A stretch of 64,000 nucleotides of DNA. It comes from Zygnema cylindricum. Its lineage: Eukaryota; Streptophyta; Zygnematophyceae; Zygnematales; Zygnemataceae. Positions within the stretch are counted from its first letter, which is position 1. The number at the start of each line of letters is the position of its first letter. The DNA lies in NCBI GenBank assembly GCA_037447655.1, contig JBBHKE010000026.1, positions 239,297 through 303,296 of the forward strand. The letters are read 5' to 3'. The notes beneath the pieces were generated by a model that saw nothing but the letters and a program-made list of their open reading frames with translations, was not told the DNA's origin and made no database searches. Of this stretch, positions 34,501-47,100 are shown piece after piece. The translations under genes were made by a program, and so were the position numbers.

Positions 34501-37500
34501 TTATTACTGCTCAGAAAGAATCTCTTGAGCTTATTAAAGAGCCAAGTGACTCCTCAAAGTCACAATGGTCGTTTCCGAAAGGCCACTCTTGAGACATTAC
34601 CCTTCGGTATTTACCTTCTAGACATCGCACAGGAATAGAAATCGCACAGGAACTTACCTAATCAGACAAAAAAGTAAGAGTTCTTTGTCCCCACTCTCTC
34701 ATCCACTTGACTTTTTACTTTTGTGATTTCTTCATCATGACTTCTTACTCAGAAGTGGGTACATCTCCTAGAATTTTACCTGGTACACAAGTGAGCGTGC
34801 CGCTTGGAGAGTCCAACACATAGCCGGGCGGGCAAATGCACACATAAGTTCCGGGTGGAGAAGAAGAGTCCAAGCAGGTGCCCACTCCACATGGATTTTG
34901 CGGACTGAAGGTACATGGGGAAGCTGCCACGTGTTCAAGGCCATAAAAAGTATCAAATTTAGAAAAAAAATAGCTTAAACTCAATACAACATATAACAAC
35001 ATTATGCAGTCCAAAGCCACCAACGCTAATAGAGGTTGCTGGATTTTCCACCTGGAGCACAGGTTTGGGAGCCGTCCGTATTATTGACAGCCACAAATGT
35101 ATCCGTACATTGGCAAAGATTGGTGCTTCCCATTGGAGTGCACACACCATTGCCACATGGGTTGGAGCGTCCTGGGCCATACTCTGTCTTTAATTTTTTT
35201 TTAGCAAAGTTGATGGTGTTGCAAGGATCATTGGCTGCAAAAATATACGGTTTCCCAGCATTCCCCACCGTTCCCTTCCATGACATAAGTCGATCTGCGA
35301 AGCAACTTTGCTATATTTGCTAAAGAAAAGGAAAATATTATAGTATGCATTCAATCTAGAAGAATTTCAATTTAAAAATAGTTTTGAATCGACTGCGTGA
35401 TGTAAATATGATCTTTCTAACGGAGGGTGGATTAGTAATCACAAACCTTGTGGTTTTGGTACTTCCACATGGCTATAAAAAACGCTTTAAAATAGTCTAA
35501 TACCTATTATACACGCGCTCCCTTGCATATGTTAACGAGAAACGTCTCGACAAAAGGAGGGGAAGAAAAACCAAGTAAAAGGAAGGTTAATTCTTTCAAG
35601 AGTAAATTAAACTTTAATACAACACATATGATTCAACGCATAATAAGAAAAAACACCTTAGTATTGCTTGATTGTAGGTGTTAGATGCGACCAAGGCTAA
35701 AATAAAAGCTAGAAAGGCCAAAATGTATGGGGTTCAATGATGTGCATGACCAGAGTGCAACGGCATAAGGCTTACAAGAGGATTGTATTATCGGCACAAG
35801 TGCCGGAAGGCTATTTATGCCACAGATTCCGAGCCCTCCTGTAATTTTGATTCGCATGTAGCCATTTTCTCCCCAATTGGTCCCCCACGAGTTGCGAAGG
35901 ACCCAGCAAGGCGGTGACGATGTGAGGTCGTAACCGACAACGACCACACTATGGTCCACACCGCTTGAGAAGCACTCGTCATCATCAAATATCCCCTTCA
36001 CAAGATCAAGCAGCTTATTTTTTTACCATTCGTTGCATTGCCTAGTGGCAAGAAACCTGGTAACCTGGATTTGTCTAGTGGTTTATTTCTCACTATTGCA
36101 GCAGATTGTTCTCAAGCTTTCTTTCAAATTAATAAATATAAATTTAGAGTCACACGCAATTTCAACAAAGAAGCAATCATACAAAATCCTTAGACACATC
36201 TAAAAGAGCTCATCCCCTACGAAAGACCTTCCTTGGTTCCAAGTATAGGTTACCAAATGCCATGAATCCTTCAAAATACGTTCGAATTTTGCTCTTAAAT
36301 GAAGAATGTGAACTCAATGGAGCATATTCACCTGTTACAATATGCTTCTCTTGTTGCAAATAGATGCTGAGAAATTCAAATATATCGTTATTATGTTCTT
36401 TATACTAAATCAATAATATTAGAGACTAATTAACAAACTCACATTTTTGTAGTTTTTGAAACTATAACTGCTTCCTTCAATATTGACAATAGCGGGTTGC
36501 TGTTGAAGCGCTAAAAGGAGACCAATCCAACCGTGGGACTGAACTTCCTCAAAAGAGATGACACGTGTGCTGCTGGTGGGCTGCAACAGATCAACATGGA
36601 ATAATTTATTTTAAGTACAAGATGTTCATAATTTGTTGACAATTAAATGCCACGGATTAGGGCACCTGAATGTCCTTATTAGCTAATTACATGCAACTGG
36701 ATTGCTTGCACAGGAATCCATAATAAATGAGTTGAATCTTTCATTTTTTTACCCAAAAATAACAAAGAAAATAAAAAACTTGCGACTTCAATCAGCCTGT
36801 TTTAAAGCAAATATTACTTTCCCCATGTTTTTGGTTTGCTGTCATCCATCACGAATGTGTGGGAAAAATGAGAAAGATACTTTTTTAACTTAGGCACGGC
36901 AAGAAGTTACTTTCAGAAAAAATACCTCAAACATAAACCAATCCTTTTTAATTCGGATATTGGCCAAATTGCAAGAGATTTCAGTATTTTGGTGGAATTT
37001 GGAGACACACATCCAAAAAAGGTTATTACATACAATTTTATGCACTAAATACAGAAGTACAATTTCTCAACATTCTTCTTTATTTTCAGGTTAAATGCAA
37101 CAGGGACTGGCGGAACTTAATAATAGTAGTTGTAACACTGGCAATATGAGAGCGATTACTTTCTCCATATGAAAGTTGACGAACAACTGAGGAAGATAAA
37201 GCTCATGCCTGTGCTTTTGCGTAAGAAAATTGAGTGGTGTGTGATTTTTTTTCATGATTTACAATTCTTTTGGGAACAATTTGTAGAATAAGGTACTGTT
37301 TCATGTTTTTCTTTTTTAACTTTTTTTGATTTTTCTATTTTTTTTTTTTTACCACTACTTTGTTCCGAAAATCAGGGAATGGAATTGGCGTTTATGTTTA
37401 GTGTAAGTGGTATTCTAATGTTTTTTGAATGAGTTAAACCAATCTATAGAAATATGTTTCTTGAATTTGCAAAAGCAGCTGGAGAACAAACAAGTACCTT

Positions 37501-38139
37501 TCAAATGTCTAACTCAAACTGCCATCATACTTTATAATCATGACAATAGCACCTTAAAATCAAGACAATTGTCTGAACAGTCAAACAGTATCTCACAAAT
37601 CATATTTTTATTTACTTTTAAATTTTTTAACTTTTAGTGACTTTATTGATCTGTAAATCAATAGATGGATGTTAAAAAAAGCTTATCAAGATAAATGTAT
37701 CCCTAAAATGCATCAAAAGGATATCATACCTTAGGAGCAATGCAACTGTTCGGACCAAAATAAGCTTCTTTGAAAATGAGGTTATTGGCAGCAGCATAGT
37801 TAAGGGCGTCAACTGGCGAGCCACCATCACTACAACTTTTATTTTGTCCAGAACAAACAAGAAACTGTTCTTCTGCAATACTCGGAACTGGTGCTTGGCC
37901 AGCATTTGCAATGAAAATAGCACTTTCAATGGCTGAAGTTGTAGAAAACACCCAGCAAGTATCTGTGTGAATCAACGAGGAAAGAAAGGCAGGGACGACG
38001 GGACGATGATTAGAAACCCTAGGTCGTTTATATAATCAGTTAATCTGTGTAAAACACTCATATAAACTGCGGTGTTTTCAAGTCCTTGATCTATTAGATG
38101 ATAGAGCGACGAGCGCTAGGTTACACATTATATATATAT

Positions 38140-38195
<56 letters not shown>

Positions 38196-41100
38196 ATGTG
38201 TGTGTGTGTATATCATATATATTACTTACATACATACATGTATATTAATTTACAGACTGTGAAAGGGAAGCAGAGTTTTGGGCTATAGGTTCAGGGTACT
38301 TGTTTTCTTGTTGGATAAACTGAGGTTTCAACATTTTATCTCCAGGAGTTGTTTAGGAACCGACAGTTAGTCTTGACCTAGCAGCAAACGTACAGTGAAT
38401 TACGCCTAGGGACTATACGTTCCAAATCAAATCTTACTTCCATGTACCCGGTCACTAAACTAAGGTCAATCAGATATTCTAAAAATCAGAACCATCGACT
38501 TTTTCTAAAAAATTGCACTATCATTTAGAGGTATAAATATAAGCTTCAGGTGATTAAATTTTTTCAGATTCTTACTGTTTAATTTCTGTGAGGAAACACT
38601 TTTGTTTAGCTAATTGGACCTAAACTGTGCAATGATAAACAATCCGTATTACGAAACTTAAATTTTTTAACATGTCACTTGCAAAAGTACAAATAATTAT
38701 TTGGCAAGCATCTCGGTGATATTGTTATTACAACATATTTTACTGACAATTGTATATATTTTAAAAGAAAAACCACAAGATCCAAAAGAACTCATACAAA
38801 AAAGGCAAAAAACACATGTTTCACGATTGCATATTGGTCTGTATACCCGCTGTGTATGTACTTTACAAATTATACAACTTTTAGGTCTGAAAATCCCTGC
38901 CCAATAAACAGGTTAAATTAAATGCAAAAATGACTAGCATTCCCAGTTCGTATTGACATACTGCACGTTTCCTGGTCTTTGATCGCTTGCAACGCCTTTG
39001 CATTGACCCATTTCCAGCTGGTCGCAACCATCCAAGAAGAAGTCGTCAATTCGTTCAGGTACAAGTATCCTGCACTCAAGTAGCGGAAGTACTTATTTTT
39101 CTTTGATGGCACAGATGATTGAGCGTCGATGTATCCAAGGCCTCGGTTTCCTACATCCAAAACACACAGAACATGCAGGTTAACAAGTAGAAATGAGGTT
39201 GCGATATTTCTTTTATTATTTTTTGGAGGGTAAACCATGGATGAAAATGTTAATTATTTTACAATAAAATGGATGCATAGATAAATAACATTTATAGGTA
39301 TGCTTATTTTTGGAAAACTCAATTAAGACAATCAATGAGCGTAAAGCCCCAAAATAAAGTCCATATCTTCTTTCCGCCATAGGCTTCATTGTCATGCCTC
39401 ACATGCACATATTTAAGCAATAGGGGTAAGGGCAGCCTACATAATGTTCTGTCCAAATTGCTCAAGTTCATAAATCATCAATACAGCTGTAGGAAATGTA
39501 AGGGAGACGAAAAGTAGTATTCAATGTACAGAAACAAAAGAGAAAACGGAACGTAGATGAAAGGAATATTCATCGGGGAGAAAGTGAGGGGTGGAAGGTA
39601 AATGGGAGGGAATGGGATGTATAATATATAAAATCTACATTGCTAAACGGAAGACGGAAAGAGCAAAGTAGAGAAACGGGCGACCATTTAAAAAAAATAT
39701 CTAGAATAGAAAAAAAACCGAAAGAAAGGTTTCGGATAGTGTTAAGGACACATCTCACCAAAACTACAGGTGACGGAATTCTCATTGTTATTATATCCTT
39801 CATCGCATACACAAGTAGAGTTATTGTCACAGACTCCATGGCCTCCACACGCTCCCATTGGTTGAGTTGCATTGCAAAAGCCAAGACATTCGACGGGGTT
39901 TTTTTGCATTTCCTTCTCGCATCGAAACTGGGAGTTTTCCAAATCAAAGCAATTTGACCCCAAAAAGATTCCACTGCATGATTGCATTCCATTGATGGTG
40001 ATTGATGGCGTTCCGGACAAGAAATTGTTGGCGAGGTTCACAAAGGGCTTCAAAAGTGTGGTAAATTGGAGAACTACCATGCCTGTGAAAAAGTTGTTGT
40101 TTAATTGCCTGAAAGGAGAAAGAAAATTATATTTTTAGGAAAAGAAATAAACATATCACTGTTAGTTCAAAACAATGACATGATGAATAGCCTGCAAAAA
40201 AATGATTAGCAGCATATCATGATTTTTATATGACACATAACAACTTCAAACATACTATCTTGAGGTCGTAAATGCGTTTCAAAAAAGGAGATGGGGAAAA
40301 TGTGTTTGTTATAGAGGTGTATATTGGATATGAATGCAATGACATTTCAATGAAATTTCCTGGAGTGTTTCAAAGCGGCTGAGAGGCAAACAATTTGGAA
40401 AGAGTGCGTATATCTGCCAGCGACGTCGGTATATTTCCTTTGAATTGATTATTGAAGAGGGACCTGTTACACCCATGCAATATTCCAAAAGTGCAAAAAA
40501 AACACATTTAGAATACGTTAGTCACCAGTGTTGCTACTCAATAGGGGACAGTCTTACCCTCGTCCAACAAGCAAAGGAGGGTGTGCTTTTTGGGCGAAGG
40601 CCCGGTAAAGCCTCCACACCGCGACTAACTTGTCTATTATAAAATGCTTATCCAAAACCAGAGAGCAATCCGTTGTGCTTTTTTTATCGTGCTTGAGGGA
40701 AAGGAGAAAAGGTACTTGTTTAAAATGATGGGGGTCTAATGTTCCTACAGAAAGGAAACCTTCTAGAGGTGGATCATTTTTTACCCGAATCCGTATGAAG
40801 ATAATCTTTTTTTCTCACAAACTCATAATGAGGGAAAAACAAACACCTTCGTGAATCCACCTTCTCTTAGCTCTCTTCTTGGAGCTAAGAGACTTGAGAG
40901 GCTATTGCTTCAATGATGTTCCTGTAGTTACTTTGAGTTTTAACGTGTTTTATTTAAATGAATCATGATCGCATGGCCCTCTGTAAATTATTTAAGTTGT
41001 TATGCTCATTTACGCAATGTGATGCGTGAATGGATATGTAAGATTTTTTACTTATTATGGTCACAATTTGTAAGCAGTTACAAAGATACTTTTTACTTAG

Positions 41101-44100
41101 ATCTTGTTTGACACTAAAATTGATAGGTGTTAAAGAGAAAACATACAACGTCCGAAGACTTCGCAAATTTGCAACACTGTCGGGGATGCTTACAAGTCTA
41201 TTCCTATCCAGCAACCTGCAACATTTACACGTTCCAAAATGATAGTTTATAATAATGAAATAAAGTTGTAATAAACTAAAAACTTGCTATGGGATTTATA
41301 ATCATTGAGGGACCAAAATCAAAACATTTATCTGCCTTGCCTAAAGACCTCCATCACTTGTAGTTTTAAAAATCAACCAATGGCTTACGCCATAGAAATA
41401 TGAAAGTGGAAAAAATCGTCAACATATTAAAGAATAGAAACTTTTAAAAACACCAAAAAACAGTCTTCAAAATTAGTAAATGGTTCTTAGAGACGTAGGA
41501 AAAAGAAAATGGTGCCCTTTGGATTTGACGGCTGAGGGGGAGTGCTGATCTTAAAACATTTCAGCAATGGAGCTGCAAAGAGGGGTTATTGTGACTATGC
41601 AACACTCACAACTCTTGGAGGGTAATAACGCTTCCAATGCTTGCAGGAATAGCACCAGTCAATTGATTGGATGGTAATATCCTATGAAGTTCAAACCTCG
41701 CACGTTAGAGGCAACAAAGATGCACAAAACTGTTGTAACAATTTTTTTCTAGTTAAAAAATATCAGTTAGGCAAGTATGTTTCCATTTCCCTAGTTAGAT
41801 ATGTAAGAAAGAATGTCAATACAGTGAATGTTAGTGTATTCATCATAAAAAATGTTTAACATGGATAGCAATATGACTTCTTGATGGAGAAATGTCATCC
41901 AAAAATACGCATTAATTGAACTTATGGAAAGAAAGGCCTCACAAGCTTTGGAGCCTTGTGCAATTTCCAATGGAAGAGGGAATGCTGCCATTCAATTGGT
42001 TTCTTGACAAATCTCTAAAAGGACACAACAAAGTACAATTTCAAACACAAAAGCGTTTCAAGTTAGTTTCTTGGGTGAAAGCCAAGACATAACGTTTCTC
42101 ATTGGTTGTGGAATTATCTCTGGGCACCTCAAAAAGTAGGCTAGATAGAAACCAATAGCCAACAAAGGTGAGAAAACTTGTTTTCAGTAAAAAGAAGGGA
42201 GATATCTTGTAAACGGCACTTTATTTGTGGATAACTCATGCATTCAAATGCTGATGATGTCGGTTGGCCATGTCTCGTCAAGCTACGGAAACTCTTGAAG
42301 AAGAGTGCAAATAATACATCATTTGCAGGTAGACACTTGATATTATCAACAATACTATGAAGCTTAAACTTGAATAGGTGTTAGGTATAACTTGCAACTT
42401 GAATACTAAGTTTGTATCGTAGGTGACAGTTAATAATCTGGTCACCTTTGGGGGAACCAAGACAAAAATAGGGCATAAATACCGTATGGTATAATAAATA
42501 TAATATGGTATTGACATCCTACCAGGAGACGCATTTCGTTATTCTGTGCCATGATTTTGAAATCTTGTTCAAACATTTAAATCTTTTAATGTGAGGAATA
42601 AGAAAATGAATAGAATCACCGACATATAACAACTGTGGTGAACGGTGGAACACAAAACACCATTATTAGGATGCATTATGTGAATTGACTATCGACCGTG
42701 TTAGTGCAGAATGTGTTGTTTCGATTTGTGCATCTGTATTGTTCGGTGTTGTATGTTTGTTTCGTGCCCATTACGTGGTACAGTATTTTAGGTGTAGCCC
42801 ACGTTTAATCTCGGTGAAAGAATATTTTGATATGCAGGACACTGTTTGTCATCTATATGTTTTACTGGAAGTCTGTCCTGTATGATAGTGGAGAACGTCC
42901 AGAAAGATTTTGTTGTGTATTTCGTGGTATAATAGGTCTAATAATAATAGGTCGTGGTGCTAGTCTGCTTTAGTAAGAAAGGAATTTGTAAGAGCGAGTG
43001 AAGAGAAAAGCTACGGCTTAACATGTGTATTTTGCTGAGCCCAAAACGAGGGAAAAGGGGGATGAGAGAAAGTGAAAAGGGGTGGAAATTAAAAGCAAAC
43101 ACAAAAGTGCTTTCTGTGGGAAAATCCTTAACTTTTGTACCATGTAATTCTTTTGTTATCTTAGCAAAATTTTACTTTTACCCTTAACGAGAGGCAAAAA
43201 CGTATGAAGTGGCGCTTTAAACAAATTTCAAAATTGTGAATTTCCGGAAAAATGATAATATTTGAATGCTCCCAAGTACAGACTTACAACCAAAAGAGAC
43301 AAAAAGTAAATGCGCTGAAAATAATTTACCAAACCAAAAGTCTAGTAGTGTTAAATAAGTGGAAAGGATTGAAACCAAGGTGCACTCAAATTATATCCAA
43401 CATCCTCTTTAGATGTCATGTTCTCCAATTCATTGGACATCGCTAAACAATTAAAATTTGCAAGATTGAAAGCCAAAATAATAAAAAGAATGAGTCTCAC
43501 AACTTCTCGAGATTTTTTAGGTTTCCAATGGAAGGCGGTAAGTTCCCCATAAAAAAATTGTTCCCTAGGTTCCTGAAAAAGAAAAAATGCCATGACATAA
43601 AAATGACATGCCGTGACTTAGCCTTCACTTTCAAATTTGTAGGAATGCAAAAACTTCATGACCAGTCCTTCCAATACATTCCATTTAATCTCACTTATGT
43701 CTGGGCACAAAAATCTTCAAATGAGATAAAATGCACTTGAACAGGTTTATCAGAGAAGTGCTCAAGTAGTTGAATGATTGGCAACTTTTTTGAGGTTAAA
43801 GAGAAAGTCGTGTAATTGCCTTCTTAGCGGTGCTGCATCTTTCTCCTTATATAAGAGAAGTTTTTTTCGTCTCTTGGAAAAAGATGCGTGACTGATGAAG
43901 ATTTTTTATGAATCAGCCTTACTATAAATATGCTCATTCGTAATCAGCTTTACACATTATTTTCTTAGAACTGAACGGTTTTTATTATGATCACTGTCAA
44001 GGATGATTCCTGCGGCTTAAATATTTTGTTTGTTTGTAGATACATGGGAGAATTTTTTTGTTCCAAAAATATCCAGCTAAGATCGTCAGATGACCAGCAC

Positions 44101-47100
44101 CCAAAACGAATTCAAACTTCAAACAAACAAACAACCTAATCTTTACTGTATTTTTTTTACGTGCAAACGTGTCTATGAACGAGACAGCCATCACTTTGAT
44201 ACGCATTGTGCCAACCGAGCAAAAGGATTTAGTGCAATGTAGCATTTCACGCATCTCCAATTGAGCCTCCATATCGAACACAAGATTGTCTTTCAGATCC
44301 ATTGGGACATGCAGCTAAAGATCAAGCCCTCACAATTCTTGAAGGCTGCTGAGGAGTCCTATAGAAGGGGGAATGGTGCCGATAAGGTCCAGTCCATTAA
44401 GCAAACTGCGTCAAAGGTAAATGTCTTTTTTGTTATAATCTTACACGAATATTAAAAAAAAAAATCTCATCGTTATCAATACAACCCTAGATAACATAAT
44501 ATGAACAATAGAAACAAGCCCATCCTCACGTTGAAAATGATAGTCTTGTTTACATAATGTCATATATCCAGAATCATGGTGTGTTGAAGCAAAAAAACTC
44601 AAACAATTTTTATGGTTGTCTCTTCTGTTGTTCATTTTGTTCACAGCTATAAATAATTAGTAATGCATCACTCTAAAAATAAAGAAAAGGATGAAGGATT
44701 TAAAATATCAGTTTGACGTGCTCACATTTTTTTCACTTGCAGCCTACTGTTGCACTCTATGCCATTCCACCCACAAAAGCTTGATACATTCTTCCATGTT
44801 GCCAAAATATCGTTGGGATCGCTTGTGATGGCAGCTTTCAAATCTAGAAGGATGACACCTGTGTTAACATCAAACAGGACCATAGAGATCATAAACCCTT
44901 GGATATCACTGGACAATATTATTCTCCTCGCAACTCAAATCTCACATAAACATGAAGGTTATGGTCTCCTGAAGTTGTAGGAAAAGGTAACAAAATAAGA
45001 AGATACGGACTAGAAAAAGTTGGAAAGTCAGATAAAATCCCTACAAAGAACAAAGATCACACATTAATATAAGGTGGTTTCTCAACATTGAGCAATAGCA
45101 ATGTTTTCAAAGTAACCTGAAGACCATGCATAAATTGGCATTCCTTTTGGGATAAATTCAACACTGACCTTATTTTGATTCCCATATCAATGAGAGAATA
45201 TATTGGTTAAGGACGAGAACATTCTGATGGGCTAGTTTTCTTTAGAGAATTATTATAATTCAAGAAAAACCTAAAAGGAGCATAAGATACAATTGTTTTT
45301 GCAAGGTTGGCTATTCGCATGCTCCTCTAATTAACTCTAGATCCATCAGACTGTTTAGGGGTTTTAATATAATAAATGTCAGAAAATATAAAATTCATGG
45401 ACATCAAATAGACATCAATTTAGAAAGAACAGCTGAAAAAAAAACTCGAATTTGTTAAGATCTCACGCTCCAAGCTGGTTCCGAATTTAACCCATGTCTT
45501 GAATTTTTAGAAATCAAAATGCATTACAGAAAGGCACCTTTAAGTAACTATCAGAAAACAAATCAGCAAGCTATGTGGATTATGAGGTCTGTGCAAAAAC
45601 ATTATATACATACATATATGTGATTTATTTATATTACGTACATATATGTATGTAAATAAAGTGTTTAGCAAAGGTAAGGGTTGCACTAGGAAGTCACGCA
45701 ATGTGACTCATAAAAACGAAGAAAAATAAAAGCGTTCCCACCTTCATAAAATAACAAGGGTATAAAGTAGACAGCTATGTCAAATAAAAGTGTAAATCCG
45801 TTGGCATTTCATCCTCCAAACACAAGTCAATATCAGATTTTCTGAAAAAATCTGCATAGACATAAGATGATTTCCCTCGTTTCCCAAACGTAGAGTATTG
45901 ATAATGTTATTAAAGTTAATATAGGGCATTTATAACAAGGAGATTTTATCGACTAGGAAAACTGCAACCTGAATGTCACAACAACTTTACCAGCAAAATA
46001 TATTGAAGTGAGGCTTCGGATTTTTGTTTGAGAAAAATGTCAAAGCTCTTCGCTGAATATGGTGGATTCATCATACGTCAACATTATATTTAAGTAGCAA
46101 AGTAAATTGAGAAGAGAGCCTGCTTTCTGATTGGGCCAGATTGGGAAGTTCCACTAAATACGATAGGATCATTATGCATAGCCATAGAGTTTGAGTTGAC
46201 GACTTAAACATTGTTAATTATCCACGCTTAATAATGTCAATTGATAAAAAAACAAGATTACATAATACGAACGACAGTCACCATTTGCATTCTGACATCA
46301 ATTTCACTTTTTAAGTGTTAAGACATAGGAAAATATAAACATGCAGTAATAAAAACACATTAAAGTTGTGATTGTTAAAGTATTTTCGAGGTTTTTTATT
46401 TTTATGCTGTTGGTTATTCATCAACGTGATAGATTATCTTATTAAACTGTACAAAATCCTTATATCCTTCTCCATCGTGTACAAGATGCATCACACTATT
46501 ATAACACATTCGAAGCTTAATGATGATGGGTATTCAGTTTTTTTATATAAAATCATAGCACATTGTGTATCTGTGCTACATTAAGAAAAAAAATCCTTTC
46601 ATTTCTCCAATTCCCATGAAATGCGTCACATTATTATAGAAGGTGAAAGTATATTGAAAAAAAATAACAAATTTAAGTCAATTTTATCAACTTCTCGAAG
46701 ACAATGTTGTGAATTTCTCACAACCATCAGCCATGAATGAGCTTTGCTGTAAATAGTTTGAAAGAAAATGATGTGGGTGTATCTAGTCTTTTTCACGACA
46801 AAGTTTTGGAGAAAACATGTTTACTTTCCTTTTCAAATTTGGTCAATACATGATAATATTGTGTAATATTGTTAATAAGGGATACAATCTGAAAGACTTT
46901 AGAGTCTGCAAACTCTAATATTTGTTTGAGCTTCACCTTCAGATACAGGTGGAGGACTTGGAGACATTGTGTTGGGTGCAAGGGGGGATGGAGGAGGTGA
47001 GGGAAGGGATGGTGGAGGGGATGAAGGGGGTGAGAGAGGGACCATTAAAGGAATGGAAGGAAGGAATCGGCGAATCGGAAGAAGAACGATCGCAGGAACT

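Larger units (their letters stand above)
28864..34737 (+). mobile_element. Decayed Ty1/copia retrotransposon inside an intron of the LRR-protease gene
   Basis: It is oriented opposite to the host gene within the 34780-28729 intron. Repeats at the two ends share TATTTCCCTT-TTGCCATCC, GCCAAGTGACTCCTCAAAGT and CACTCTCTCATCC. Gag starts near 29214 (MSSNSIDYGPSNINSN, GFYGWKNQI). Integrase pieces are FIDDTTGYYQLYLIRRKSD and LNRTIIIMACFMLHFACLPN-type; then YCTKSKSFHIW. RT C-terminal pieces include FVKSKLKNHFAMTDLGELEY, and RNase H includes SLSSTEMNTWS and AAKEAIWFRSLFSK. There are many stops and shifts, the N-terminal half of RT is missing, and other repeats are nested within. It is non-functional. 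Confidence 0.8.
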
